DNA from: Saprospiraceae bacterium
GTDB taxonomy: Bacteria > Bacteroidota > Bacteroidia > Chitinophagales > Saprospiraceae
NCBI GenBank assembly: GCA_022841745.1
Contig: JALHQW010000014.1
Coordinates: forward strand, 1-64,000
DNA: 64,000 nt
Reading direction: 5' to 3'
In this document: positions 9,020-17,275 of the stretch, in pieces
How positions within the stretch are numbered: position 1 is the first letter of the stretch
Layout: the number at the start of each line of letters is the position of its first letter
Translations under genes and position numbers: made by a program
Notes under the pieces: model-generated
The model's database searches: none
Told to the model about the DNA's origin: nothing
The model's input: the letters and a program-made list of their open reading frames with translations, nothing else

Positions 9020-9706
9020 TCAACCCATCGTTTTTTTGCCCAATTGCCGAATGGAAAAAACATGCAGGAACACAGCCAGTGGCATATACACCGCCGGTAT
9101 CAACAGATAGGGCATAGTTCCAAATTCTGGCGAAATTGGTGTTGCCGGATAGCCCCATAGCTGCGGTTTTACCAATAAAGAAAGGAAGATGCCCACCACG
9201 TTTGCCAGCGCCAACAGCCCGATGAAGTTCCATATCAGTGCTGTTTTTTCCGGCAATATCTTTTTAGAAAAAACCAGCCATGCTACGGGTGCGGCGCTCA
9301 GGCCCATTAACACATCGAAGTTGTAGCCTTCCAGCGTAGGCTCGTAGGTAGCCAGGCCTTTTTTGAAGGCACCGAGAATGAGCAGCTCCACCACGATTCG
9401 GAAACTTTGTAGGTAAATGGGCTGCTGCTTTGGCACTACACTGAGCAGGTGATCGGCACGGCCACTTAGGAAGAACCAACCGATGAATATGAAAGCGGGG
9501 ATGATGATGAAAATCGGGAACCTGGGCGGCAGGGTCAGTACCATGAAAAAGCCCGTGGCGGCCATCCCGGCTATGTAGCAAAGCCAAACAGCCGCTCCGA
9601 TGCCAAACCACCGCAGCGATTTTGAGGGTACTTGGGCATTTTTCATCCCAAAATATAGGGCTGCCAGCAAGGCAGCGAGCAGGGTGTAAAAACCGTAGGT
9701 CAACAT
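9020..9706 (-). CDS. Multi-spanning membrane protein of unknown function
   Basis: A 228-residue, strongly hydrophobic protein with about six to seven predicted membrane spans (for example FYTLLAALLAALYF at the start, FPIFIIIPAFIFIGWFFL near 85, and YLLIPAVYMPLAVFLHVF near 205). I do not recognise a family or catalytic motif. It lies 45 bp downstream of a LytTR response regulator on the same strand, so it may be the last gene of the kinase-kinase-regulator operon and could be its output or an accessory sensor; that is inference from position only. Confidence 0.7.
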   Translation of the reverse strand: MLTYGFYTLLAALLAALYFGMKNAQVPSKSLRWFGIGAAVWLCYIAGMAATGFFMVLTLPPRFPIFIIIPAFIFIGWFFLSGRADHLLSVVPKQQPIYLQSFRIVVELLILGAFKKGLATYEPTLEGYNFDVLMGLSAAPVAWLVFSKKILPEKTALIWNFIGLLALANVVGIFLSLLVKPQLWGYPATPISPEFGTMPYLLIPAVYMPLAVFLHVFSIRQLGKKTMG

Positions 9707-9751
9707 TGTTTTCGATTTGGTTAATGATATTTTTACTTTGAGATGCCAGGC

Positions 9752-10543
9752 TTATTTCCCCAGCCACACCTTAAAATCTGCTACCCGCTCCCGGCTCACG
9801 GTCACCTCTTCCGGCTCTTGCGGCTTCAGGTGCAGCTTCAGGCGGTTGTTGAAAAACGGGTGAATCTCATGCACAGCGGGCACGCTGACGATAAACTGGC
9901 GGCTCACCCGGAACCAGTCACGGGGGTCGAGCATGGACTCGATTTCGTCCATGGTGTATTCCACAAGGTATTTCTGCCCAGTCTTGTTTTTAAAAAAATT
10001 GAACCGCCCTTCCGACCAGAAATAGGCGATGTCCGACACGTCCACGGAGACGTATTTTTGGAGGTGCTTTACCAAAAAACGGTTGCGGTATTCTTTGGCA
10101 GGGGCAGCGGGGTTGCTACCGCCCGTGAGCGTGAGCAGCAGGCTCTCGATGCTGGCCGAGATGGGGTTAGCCTCCCGCACGTACTGCATTTTCAGTTCCC
10201 GGAACTTGTTGATGGCGGCCTCCAGGTCTTCTCGCTGCACGGGCTTTAGAAGGTAGTCCACGCTGTTAACCTTGAAGGCTTGCAGGGCAAACTCGTCGTA
10301 GCTGGTGACGAAAATGACGGGGCTGTTGACCCTCGTCCTGCGGAAAATCTCGAAGCTCTGCCCGTCCGATAGCTCGATGTCCATGAAAATCAGGTCGGGC
10401 GGCTCGTTGGCCTCCAGCCACTCGACCGAGCCGGTGATGCTGCCCGCCGTGCCGATGATGCGGAGGGTCGGGTCGGCCTCATTGAGCAGCCGGGTGAGTT
10501 TTTTGACGGCGAGGGGTTCGTCTTCGATGATGAGGACTTTCAT
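9752..10543 (-). CDS. LytTR-family response regulator
   Basis: The 263-residue protein has a receiver domain (residues 1-120; acidic residues E7-D8-E9, phospho-acceptor D55 in LIFMDIELSDG, K in DYLLKP) and a C-terminal LytTR DNA-binding domain at about 160-260 (NRFLVKHLQKYVSVDVSDIAYF then FRVSRQFIVS, split by a few residues). It follows the histidine kinase ending at 10652 by about 110 bp on the same strand, the usual LytS/LytTR pairing. The long linker between the domains (residues 125-160) is Ala/Asn-rich. Confidence 0.93.
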   Translation of the reverse strand: MKVLIIEDEPLAVKKLTRLLNEADPTLRIIGTAGSITGSVEWLEANEPPDLIFMDIELSDGQSFEIFRRTRVNSPVIFVTSYDEFALQAFKVNSVDYLLKPVQREDLEAAINKFRELKMQYVREANPISASIESLLLTLTGGSNPAAPAKEYRNRFLVKHLQKYVSVDVSDIAYFWSEGRFNFFKNKTGQKYLVEYTMDEIESMLDPRDWFRVSRQFIVSVPAVHEIHPFFNNRLKLHLKPQEPEEVTVSRERVADFKVWLGK

Positions 10544-10651
10544 GTGGTAGATTGTTTAATAGCTTGATAGGGTAAAAATAGGGTGTACTGTACTTTGATT
10601 TCCAATGAAATTTGAATGAAGTGTGAAATTGATGGCATGAATTGGCAAGCA

Positions 10652-11683
10652 TCACCCCACCATAGGCAGCACCACCTCGAACACCTGTCCGTCCTGCCGC
10701 ACACCAAACCCCTTCACGCCGAGCAGTTCATAGCGTTGTCGAAGGTTCGTCAGGCCGACTTGGTTCGACAGCGGCGTGGTGGATTTTTGCTGGATATTAT
10801 TTCGCACGAAGAGCATCGAACCCTCCTCGCCAATTTCAATTCGCAGTGGCTTTTCAGGGCTGATTTCGTTGTGCTTCACGGCGTTTTCCACCAAGACCTG
10901 CAAGGCGAGGGCGGGCAGTTTTTTACTATAACTTTCTTTCTTCACATTGATAATCAAGGAGATACCCTTGTCGTGTCGGGTTTCCAGCAAATGGGCGAAG
11001 GAGCGGATGAAGCGCAACTCATCGGCCATGGTGGCAAGCTCTTTTTCGTTGCTGCGCAACAAATAGCGATAGACGTTGGACAGCTCATCCACGAAGCGCT
11101 CTGCACGGGAAGGGCTTTCACTGATGAGGGAGGAAAGCACGTTGAAGCTGTTGAACAAAAAATGGGGGTTCAACTGGCTTTGCAGGCTTCGGAACTGGTT
11201 TTCGAGGTTGAGTTTTTCCAGTTCTTCGGTTTCGGAAATAGCTTCTTTCCATTTGTTGAAATAAGTGATACCCTCGTAAATGGTGGCGTAGAGGAAGGTA
11301 ATGACAATGGGGATAAGCCAAAGTCTATAAAACCGTGTTTCGTCTCCCCAGAGTTCGGGAATGGGTAAAGTTTTCAAAAACTGAAAAACAAACCAAGTCG
11401 GGATGGCAGCGAAAGCCAAATAACCAACGAGTGTAAAAAAAATTCGTTTTGGCCAGTCGTCCATTTTTTGGAAACGCCCAAGCATCGTGCCCCGAACCCA
11501 CAAACTGCCGCCGGACAAAACGAACATCGTACACATCCAGACGAGCGTCATCCAAAAAAAATTGGACAGCGATTCGAAATAAGCCTCACCATATAGATAA
11601 TGACAGGCGAAAATCACCAATACTGGTCCGCTGAGCAGCGAAGGCCAGTAGTTTTCAAACCAGTTTTTCAATCGCTTTTTCAT
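10652..11683 (-). CDS. LytS-type sensor histidine kinase (His_kinase family)
   Basis: A 343-residue kinase. About four membrane spans fill residues 12-145, a short coiled coil follows, then the His_kinase motif with phospho-acceptor H174 in LNPHFLFNSFN. The HATPase domain has the N box VENAVKHN (265-272) and a short G region QVGLTNLRQRY. Its start codon overlaps the stop of the preceding kinase gene by four bases (ATGA), so the two are translationally coupled. The probable partner is the LytTR regulator just downstream. The cue is unknown; there is no extracytoplasmic sensor domain. Confidence 0.92.
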   Translation of the reverse strand: MKKRLKNWFENYWPSLLSGPVLVIFACHYLYGEAYFESLSNFFWMTLVWMCTMFVLSGGSLWVRGTMLGRFQKMDDWPKRIFFTLVGYLAFAAIPTWFVFQFLKTLPIPELWGDETRFYRLWLIPIVITFLYATIYEGITYFNKWKEAISETEELEKLNLENQFRSLQSQLNPHFLFNSFNVLSSLISESPSRAERFVDELSNVYRYLLRSNEKELATMADELRFIRSFAHLLETRHDKGISLIINVKKESYSKKLPALALQVLVENAVKHNEISPEKPLRIEIGEEGSMLFVRNNIQQKSTTPLSNQVGLTNLRQRYELLGVKGFGVRQDGQVFEVVLPMVG

Positions 11684-12729
11684 ACTGCTGGGGTTTTAGG
11701 GGTGAAAGGAAGGAAGATGGTCAATTGCCCCGCTGCCCCAGTTTCCAGTCTTGCTCCAACCGCTTCCAATTGCCGCCAGTCGTTGTCTGGCGTGTCGAAA
11801 GAGAGGTTTTTTGGACGATGAGCGCAGGTGATTTCGATGTGGTTTTCGAGTAGCCTTATTTCGATGTGGAGGGGCAGGTTTTGCGTTCGAACAAGGTAGT
11901 CGATGCTATTTTGGAGGCTGAGGACAGGCAGGTGTTTATAGTCCTGCAATTCAGGCGGCGACTTGAAGTCGCCGCCTGAATTTGTTTTCACATCAAACGC
12001 CCCGTCCTCGAACCTGTTTTTCAATAAAAAAGCATAAGACTCCGCAAACTGCAACTCCTCGCCCAGCGTCACCACCGGATGCCGACCCGCACGCAGCAAG
12101 TAGCGATAGACCTTGGAAAGCTCGTCCACGAAACGCTCCGCCTTGGGTGCATCCTCGCCGATGAGCGCCGAGAGCGTGGTGAGCGAATTGAATAAAAAAT
12201 GAGGATTCACACGAGTTTTCAGGGCATCGAGGCGCTGCTGGGCTTGCTGCTTTTTGAGCGATTCGGCTTTTTGAAGGGTGCTTTTGTATTGGCCGAAAAA
12301 ATAAATCGCCTCGTAAATGCCCACTATCAGGATGATGAATAACAGTGAGGAACCAAAATTGACGAGCCAAACTTTCCAGAATGGCTCATTGGTTCCCGGC
12401 CAATGCAACCCCAACCCAAGAATCATCTTGGTTAGCAGCCATTGGCCGATGCCTACTTGCACGAAAAAAATCCAAAACTGCCATGCGATGCGATGCCTAG
12501 TTTGGGTCAATCCAGGGAAACGCTGCCGCACCCATAGTACGACCCTACGTGCAATCTCCCACATAAAGCCGATAAAAATGATGCTAATGAAGGCATAGCG
12601 CCAGAACAAGTCCCACCTTCCAGGGAAATAAAATGGCATCTGCGCCAATAGCACGGCTATCACCGAAATCGGTATGCCCCATAGACGCAGGTGCCTGTCG
12701 TTCAGCGATGTGGTTGGGTTTTTCGACAT
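11680..12729 (-). CDS. Degenerate LytS-type histidine kinase (probable pseudokinase)
   Basis: This 349-residue protein parallels its neighbour (four spans, then H177 in VNPHFLFNSLTTLSAL), but the ATP-binding half has decayed: where the N box VENAVKHN should be, it has NSIDYLVRTQ (274-283), and the glycine box is replaced by DNDWRQLEAVGARL. Residues 250-261 are encoded by a palindromic insert. Dimer helices are well kept, so it may work as a partner or brake of the intact kinase, with which it is coupled by a 4-bp overlap; that is inference. I chose the ATG at 12729 because the upstream extension is non-membrane, Arg/Pro-rich, and a TACATTTG promoter-like box lies at 12735-12742. Confidence 0.85.
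   Translation of the reverse strand: MSKNPTTSLNDRHLRLWGIPISVIAVLLAQMPFYFPGRWDLFWRYAFISIIFIGFMWEIARRVVLWVRQRFPGLTQTRHRIAWQFWIFFVQVGIGQWLLTKMILGLGLHWPGTNEPFWKVWLVNFGSSLLFIILIVGIYEAIYFFGQYKSTLQKAESLKKQQAQQRLDALKTRVNPHFLFNSLTTLSALIGEDAPKAERFVDELSKVYRYLLRAGRHPVVTLGEELQFAESYAFLLKNRFEDGAFDVKTNSGGDFKSPPELQDYKHLPVLSLQNSIDYLVRTQNLPLHIEIRLLENHIEITCAHRPKNLSFDTPDNDWRQLEAVGARLETGAAGQLTIFLPFTPKTPAV
11948..11982. repeat. 35-bp perfect palindrome inserted in a coding sequence
   Basis: Seventeen-base arms (AATTCAGGCGGCGACTT and its mirror) are perfect around the single base G11965. The stretch is read in frame as NSGGDFKSPPEL within the degenerate kinase. The three other LytS-type kinases in the window have no matching residues at this point, between the dimerisation helices and the ATP-binding strand, so it looks like an insertion. 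Confidence 0.85.
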
Positions 12730-12894
12730 GAAGCCAAATGTAGCACATGGTGCAATATGGGGCCGCCTTGGGGCTGCACGAACTGTTGTTTTTGAGTGAT
12801 GAAATGTATGAGCCACCATCAATAGACCGCCCTGTACCCTAACCACCCAGGAACAGCAAACCAGACAATATTTTATGCACTCAGACTGACGGCT

Positions 12895-13653
12895 TTACCT
12901 CCCCAACCACTCCTTGAACGCTGTCGCCCGGTCGCCACTCACCAGTACCTCCAGTTTTGATTTGGGCAAAACGTCCAATTTCAGCTTGCCCTTGAAGTAG
13001 GCATGGGCCGCCTGTACCGCCCGGAAGCTGACTAAGAACTGCCGGCTGATGCGGAAAAAAAACGCAGGGTCGAGCAGGGTGGTGAGTTTGTCGAGGCTGA
13101 AGTCAATGGGCAGGTGTTGCCCCTCCTTCGTGACGAGATAGGTCATTTTATCCTCAGAAAAGAAATAGGCAATGTCGGCGGTCTCGATGCTTCGAATTCT
13201 TGAACCGACCGTGACCATGAAACGGCTTTTGTATTGCGGTTCTTTTTGCCCTCCGATGAGTTGCACCAGCGCCTCAATGTTGGGCTGGGCAAAGCGGCTT
13301 TTCAGCGACTTGAATTTTTCGAGTGCCTGGGCCAGTTCTCCATAGCTGATAGGCTTCAACAGGTAGTCAATGCTATTCACCTTGAATGCCTGAATCATGT
13401 ACTCATCGTAGGCAGTGGTGAAAATGACGGGCACCTGCAGCCTCGTGCGCTCGAATATGCGGAAGGCAAGGTCGTCTTCCAAGTGAATGTCCATGAACAC
13501 TAGGTCGGGCTCTGGGTTTGAGCTGAGCCACTCGACAGCCTCCTCCACCGAGGGCAGGATGGCGAGTACCAACATAGTAGGGTCATATTTTTTCAACATG
13601 CCCTCCAGCCGCCGGGCGGTGAGGTTTTCGTCTTCGATGATGATGGTTTTCAT
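12895..13653 (-). CDS. LytTR-family response regulator
   Basis: A 252-residue regulator from the ATG at 13653; the reading frame runs 51 bases further upstream, but MKTIIIEDEN is the standard start of the receiver. Phospho-acceptor D55 lies in LVFMDIHLED; the LytTR domain covers about 150-250 (RFMVTVGSRIRSIETADIAYF in part, FFRISRQFLVSFRAV). It follows a TPR-containing kinase by 47 bp on the same strand and is surely its partner. It is a close paralogue of the regulators at 9752 and 26440, which share the SSVEWL/SVEWL-type helix and YDEY.IQAFKVNSIDYLLKP core. Confidence 0.93.
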   Translation of the reverse strand: MKTIIIEDENLTARRLEGMLKKYDPTMLVLAILPSVEEAVEWLSSNPEPDLVFMDIHLEDDLAFRIFERTRLQVPVIFTTAYDEYMIQAFKVNSIDYLLKPISYGELAQALEKFKSLKSRFAQPNIEALVQLIGGQKEPQYKSRFMVTVGSRIRSIETADIAYFFSEDKMTYLVTKEGQHLPIDFSLDKLTTLLDPAFFFRISRQFLVSFRAVQAAHAYFKGKLKLDVLPKSKLEVLVSGDRATAFKEWLGR

Positions 13654-13700
13654 GTCAATGATATTGAAAAAGACTGCTGCTGGTTGGTGACAGTTGGCAA

Positions 13701-15587
13701 TCAACCCAAAAGCAGCGGCACCCTTACTACAAATTCACCAGCCTTCTCCCCTGCCCAAACGGGGCGGTTGGTAAGCAGTGCGTAGCGGTCGGTGATATTT
13801 TTTAAGCCCACCCCGGTGGACACTGTTGCCGTCGTGCGGGGTTGCAAGCGGTTTTTCACCACGAGGGTTTGGGGTTCCTCGACGCCGACATTGACCACTA
13901 ACGGCTCTTTCGCCGACATTCGGTTGTGCTTTACGGCGTTTTCCACCAGCAGTTGAAGCGTGAGCGGAGCGATTTTTAGGGTGTCGAGTAGTTCCTCTGG
14001 GATGGAGAACTGCAGGTCGAACTTGTTTTCAAAGCGGATTTTCAACAAAAAAGAATACGCCCTAATGAACTCCAGTTCCGTGCGCAGCGTCACGAGCGAC
14101 TGCTCCTTTTGTTCCAATATATAGCGGTACGAGCGGGACAACTGCTCGATGAACTGCTCCGACAGGTCGGCATCCACCCGCACCAGCGAGGAGAGGATGC
14201 TCAGGCTGTTGAACAGGAAATGGGGGTTCACCTGCGTGCGCAGCAGGGCGATTTCGTTGAGCAGTTGCTGCCGCTCCAACTCGTCGGAATGGACTTGCAG
14301 CCTACGGTTGCGACGCTGGAAGTACAGCACCCGCCACCAGAGCACCAACGCCGCCGCCAGCACCCCGAAGCCGATTGCCATCAGCACACCGAAGTTGCGG
14401 TCCTTTTGGCGCAGCTTCCGCTCCACTTCAAAGCGTTCCTTTGCCAGGCTTAAACTGTCTTCGACCGACTGCCGTTCCAGCTCCAATTGCTTTAGCTTTT
14501 GGGCGGTTTCTTGCTGTTGAAGGCTGTCCTTTGATGCTGTCATTTCTTCCAAAAATGCCAGCGCCTGCCGGTAGTTTCCCTGCTTTTGGTGGGCGGTGTA
14601 GAGGCAACTGCAAGCATTCACCTCCTTCACGTTCGGGCTGCCAATTTCACGGGCGATTTGCAGCGCCTTTTCGCAACTACCCACGGCGACAGGATAACGC
14701 CCCTGTTGAATCCAGAGGTCGCCCAAGCCCAAGTAGGCATCCGCCAGCCCTTCCTGATCGCCCATTTCCCGGAAGGTGCCGATGACCCGATCGAAATCCG
14801 CCAGTGCCTCCCGAACCCGGCCCTGTTGGGCATGGATGGTCGCCCGGTTGAACACCGTGGTGGCAGCACCGTGGTCGTTGCCCATTTTTTCCTGCAACGC
14901 CAGCGATTTTTCGGTAAATGCCAGCGCCGGCTCGTAGTCCTCCCGGTCGAGGTAGAGCGTCGCCATGTTGCCATAGACCAGCGCCAAGCCCCGTTCGTTT
15001 TTCAGGTCTTCGTAAATGGCTTGCGCCTTCTCGAGCAGTTCGAGCATTTTGGCGTTGCCGCCGGGCTCTTCGTAGTAGATGGTAGCGAGGCTCACGTAGG
15101 CGTCGGCGGCCTTTTTGCGGTCGCCCGTGCCCTCCGCCAGTTGGAGGCATTTCGTCAGGCATTCGATGGCTTTTGGGAAATCGCTGCGCAGGCGATAGAC
15201 ATCGCCCATGTTGCCATACACCGCAGCAAGGTAGTTTCGGTCATTGGCGGCTTCCAGCAGTGCAATACTGCGTTCATAGCTCCGCAGCGCCTCATCGAAG
15301 TTGCTCTGGAGGCGGTACGCTAACCCCATGACGTTCAGCGCCCTGGCTTCCCAGCGGGGCAGCTTGTTTTCTTTGGAAAAAGCCAGTTGCCGCTCCGAAA
15401 TTGCCAAAGCAGAGTCCGGGGCATTCTGTAGGAAACGGTACGCCAGTTGGTGCAGTGCCTCCAACCGGGCAGTGTCCGGCAGGGCGGGGTCGTGCCAGAT
15501 CCGCCAGAGACTGTCGGTGTTGCCCTGCGACAGCAGCGAGGCGCAACCCAGCAGCAGGTTGAAAAGAATGGTGTACCGTTTTTTCAT
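13701..15587 (-). CDS. TPR-domain sensor histidine kinase (LytS-type)
   Basis: A 628-residue kinase. A signal peptide (residues 1-20) is followed by about eight tetratricopeptide repeats (residues 45-360; for example YGNMGDVYRLRSDFPKAIE), a coiled coil, a membrane span (FGVLMAIGFGVLAAALVLWW), and a His_kinase core with NPHFLFNSLSILSSL and N box VENAVKHN. TPRs facing the periplasm are common in Bacteroidota kinases and serve as protein-binding sensors. The gene starts its operon with the LytTR regulator behind it. A TATTTTTG box (15593-15600) ends only a few bases before the ATG, so the transcript may be nearly leaderless. Confidence 0.92.
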   Translation of the reverse strand: MKKRYTILFNLLLGCASLLSQGNTDSLWRIWHDPALPDTARLEALHQLAYRFLQNAPDSALAISERQLAFSKENKLPRWEARALNVMGLAYRLQSNFDEALRSYERSIALLEAANDRNYLAAVYGNMGDVYRLRSDFPKAIECLTKCLQLAEGTGDRKKAADAYVSLATIYYEEPGGNAKMLELLEKAQAIYEDLKNERGLALVYGNMATLYLDREDYEPALAFTEKSLALQEKMGNDHGAATTVFNRATIHAQQGRVREALADFDRVIGTFREMGDQEGLADAYLGLGDLWIQQGRYPVAVGSCEKALQIAREIGSPNVKEVNACSCLYTAHQKQGNYRQALAFLEEMTASKDSLQQQETAQKLKQLELERQSVEDSLSLAKERFEVERKLRQKDRNFGVLMAIGFGVLAAALVLWWRVLYFQRRNRRLQVHSDELERQQLLNEIALLRTQVNPHFLFNSLSILSSLVRVDADLSEQFIEQLSRSYRYILEQKEQSLVTLRTELEFIRAYSFLLKIRFENKFDLQFSIPEELLDTLKIAPLTLQLLVENAVKHNRMSAKEPLVVNVGVEEPQTLVVKNRLQPRTTATVSTGVGLKNITDRYALLTNRPVWAGEKAGEFVVRVPLLLG

Positions 15588-15898
15588 GGAGGCAAAAATA
15601 AAATGAAGCAGCGGCGGGAGGAAGGAATGGGCGATGAAAGGCGGATTTGGTTGGAAGGAGGGCGAAAGTGGGGGGATGGAAGTCGGTTTCTCAGAACGGT
15701 CTGTTTTTTGAAAAAGTTAAAGGTGCCATAGGAATGGGGAATGTTCAGAAAACTGTGTCAAACCAGAGCTTGGGCAAGAAATGCTACTGTCCATCCGTTA
15801 CTGCTTAATTTTCATCAGTTCCAATCGAAATCATTTCACAGCACCCAACCATTTTTTTTCACCCCAAAAAAAACTTTCCCCCATCCCCCGATGTTCCC

Positions 15899-15921
15899 TA
15901 CCTTTGTTGCGCAATCAACTG
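15899..15921 (+). promoter_or_regulatory. marR promoter -7 box overlapped by operator
   Basis: TACCTTTG at 15899-15906 matches the Bacteroidota -7 consensus TAnnTTTG. The 16-bp sequence GTTGCGCAATCAACTG starts on its last base (15906-15921) and ends two bases before the marR ATG. The same 16 bp recur before the next gene, so this is very likely the autoregulatory operator. The transcript leader would be only about ten bases. The rest of the gap 15588-15898 shows nothing beyond the divergent kinase promoter. Confidence 0.75.
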
Positions 15922-15922
15922 T

Positions 15923-16351
15923 ATGAACTACGAAGTAACATTGGGACGCCAGACCGGCGTGTTGTACTACCTCCTCTCCCGGCGGCTGAATGGGCTGTTG
16001 GCTGAGGCGGGCACGGGCATTACCACCGACCAGTTCCGGCTACTCACCATGCTTTGGAAGGAGGACGGCATCACGCAGCAGCAACTCGCCGCCCAGCTAG
16101 GCAGGGACCGGGCGAGCGTGACCCGAATGACGGACATCTTGGAAGAACAAGGCATTGTGACCCGCATTGCTGACAAAAACGACCGCCGAATCAACCTGCT
16201 CTACCTGACCAAGAAAGGTCGAGATCTCGAACCTGCCGCCGCCGAATGCGCCCGGCAAGCCTTGGACCAAATGACCAAAAATTTCACCGAAGCAGAAGAA
16301 GCCGCATTTTCGCAATTGCTCCAGCGGGCGATTGAGAACCTTAAAGGATAA
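15923..16351 (+). CDS. MarR-family transcriptional regulator
   Basis: A 142-residue winged-helix repressor. The recognition part is ITQQQLAAQLGRDRASVTRM (about residues 51-70) and the wing contains DKNDRRINLLYLT, both typical of MarR. It begins a forward operon-like run with an NTF2-like protein, a DoxX-like membrane protein, a pirin, an SRPBCC protein and a small lipoprotein. Identical operator-like sites before its own start and before the next gene suggest that it represses itself and the operon. MarR proteins usually respond to phenolic, electrophilic or oxidising compounds, and a pirin in the regulon would agree with that. Confidence 0.93.
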   Translation: MNYEVTLGRQTGVLYYLLSRRLNGLLAEAGTGITTDQFRLLTMLWKEDGITQQQLAAQLGRDRASVTRMTDILEEQGIVTRIADKNDRRINLLYLTKKGRDLEPAAAECARQALDQMTKNFTEAEEAAFSQLLQRAIENLKG

Positions 16352-16369
16352 TCTTTTTTTAATTAAATA

Positions 16370-16399
16370 GTTGCGCAATCAACTGCTGCTTGCGCAACA
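16370..16399 (+). promoter_or_regulatory. Second MarR operator
   Basis: GTTGCGCAATCAACTG at 16370-16385 is identical to the site at 15906-15921 and is part of AGTTG-N6-CAACT, a dyad. A further half-like copy TTGCGCAAC follows at 16391-16399. The site lies between marR and the NTF2-like gene, 30 bases before that start, so the operon probably has its own repressible promoter here. Confidence 0.7.
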
Positions 16400-16414
16400 C
16401 AAACCATTTTCATC

Positions 16415-16825
16415 ATGAATCATGTACAAGCCAAATTTGAAATCTTCGAGCTGATGCACAACTACATCCTCTCGATTGACAGCCACGACAATGAGCAATT
16501 CGCCGACAACTTCACTGCCGACGGCATTTACGAAAGCCCTTGGGGCACTGCCGATGGCAGGGAAGCCATCATCGGCACCATCGGCTACTGGCACGGGTCG
16601 GGCATCACCGCCGGCAAACGGCATTTCGTGGGCAGCATCCAAATCCGGGAACTCGCCGAGGACAGCGCAAAGGTGGAGAGTTCCTACTGGGTCGCCGAGG
16701 CTGCAACCTCGCCGGGCATCGTCGCCACGGGCTATTACACCGACATTTTGAGGAAGGAAAACGGCGTCTGGAAGATTGCCACCCGCAAACAGGTGGTTGA
16801 CCCCAGTTTCAAAATGAACAGCTGA
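16415..16825 (+). CDS. SnoaL/NTF2-like protein
   Basis: A 136-residue cytoplasmic protein with the cone-shaped NTF2-like fold signature: an N-terminal helix (FEIFELMHNYILSIDSHDNE), the strand region FTADGIYESPWG, GREAIIG, and a C-terminal strand pattern TDILRKENGVWKIATRKQ. Family members are small-molecule-binding proteins or isomerase-like enzymes acting on hydrophobic or aromatic compounds. First gene behind the second MarR operator; 43 bp separate it from the DoxX-like gene. The substrate is not readable from the sequence. Confidence 0.85.
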   Translation: MNHVQAKFEIFELMHNYILSIDSHDNEQFADNFTADGIYESPWGTADGREAIIGTIGYWHGSGITAGKRHFVGSIQIRELAEDSAKVESSYWVAEAATSPGIVATGYYTDILRKENGVWKIATRKQVVDPSFKMNS

Positions 16826-16868
16826 AACCACTGATTTTCAATCAATTGCTAATCAAATTTATCAAAAC

Positions 16869-17255
16869 ATGAAATACCTTCCTACCATCATCCGCTACTT
16901 GCTCGGCGTCATTTTCCTCGTCAACGGGGTGAACATGTTCGCCCAGTTCATGCCCCTGCCCAACCCGGAACAGCCCGATTTGGCGCAGCGGTTCCTCAAC
17001 ATTTTGCAAGAGGGGGGCTATTTTTATCCCATCCTCGGTGCGGTGAAAATCGGGACAGCGCTGGCGCTTTTCAGCAATCGCTACCTGCCGCTGATGCTCA
17101 TCGTGATGTTCCCTATCACACTGAACGGCGTGCTTTTTCACCTGAAAATGGACCCGATGATGACGCCCGTTGCCGTTGTGGTGATGCTCATGCAATGCTA
17201 CCTGATTTACCGCAACCGGGAGAAGTACCAACCGATGTTGTCCACTGGTGTTTGA
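16869..17255 (+). CDS. DoxX-like membrane protein
   Basis: The protein has 128 residues and four membrane spans (YLLGVIFLVNGVNMF; FYPILGAVKIGTALALF; YLPLMLIVMFPITLNGVLF; PVAVVVMLMQCYLIY), the layout of the small DoxX/DoxD-like family. Such proteins are linked to quinone-associated redox or thiol-stress functions in other bacteria. Its place in a MarR-pirin operon, 20 bp before the pirin gene, fits a stress-response role, but no catalytic residue can be named. Confidence 0.75.
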   Translation: MKYLPTIIRYLLGVIFLVNGVNMFAQFMPLPNPEQPDLAQRFLNILQEGGYFYPILGAVKIGTALALFSNRYLPLMLIVMFPITLNGVLFHLKMDPMMTPVAVVVMLMQCYLIYRNREKYQPMLSTGV

Positions 17256-17275
17256 ACTTCAAAAAATGAGACAAT

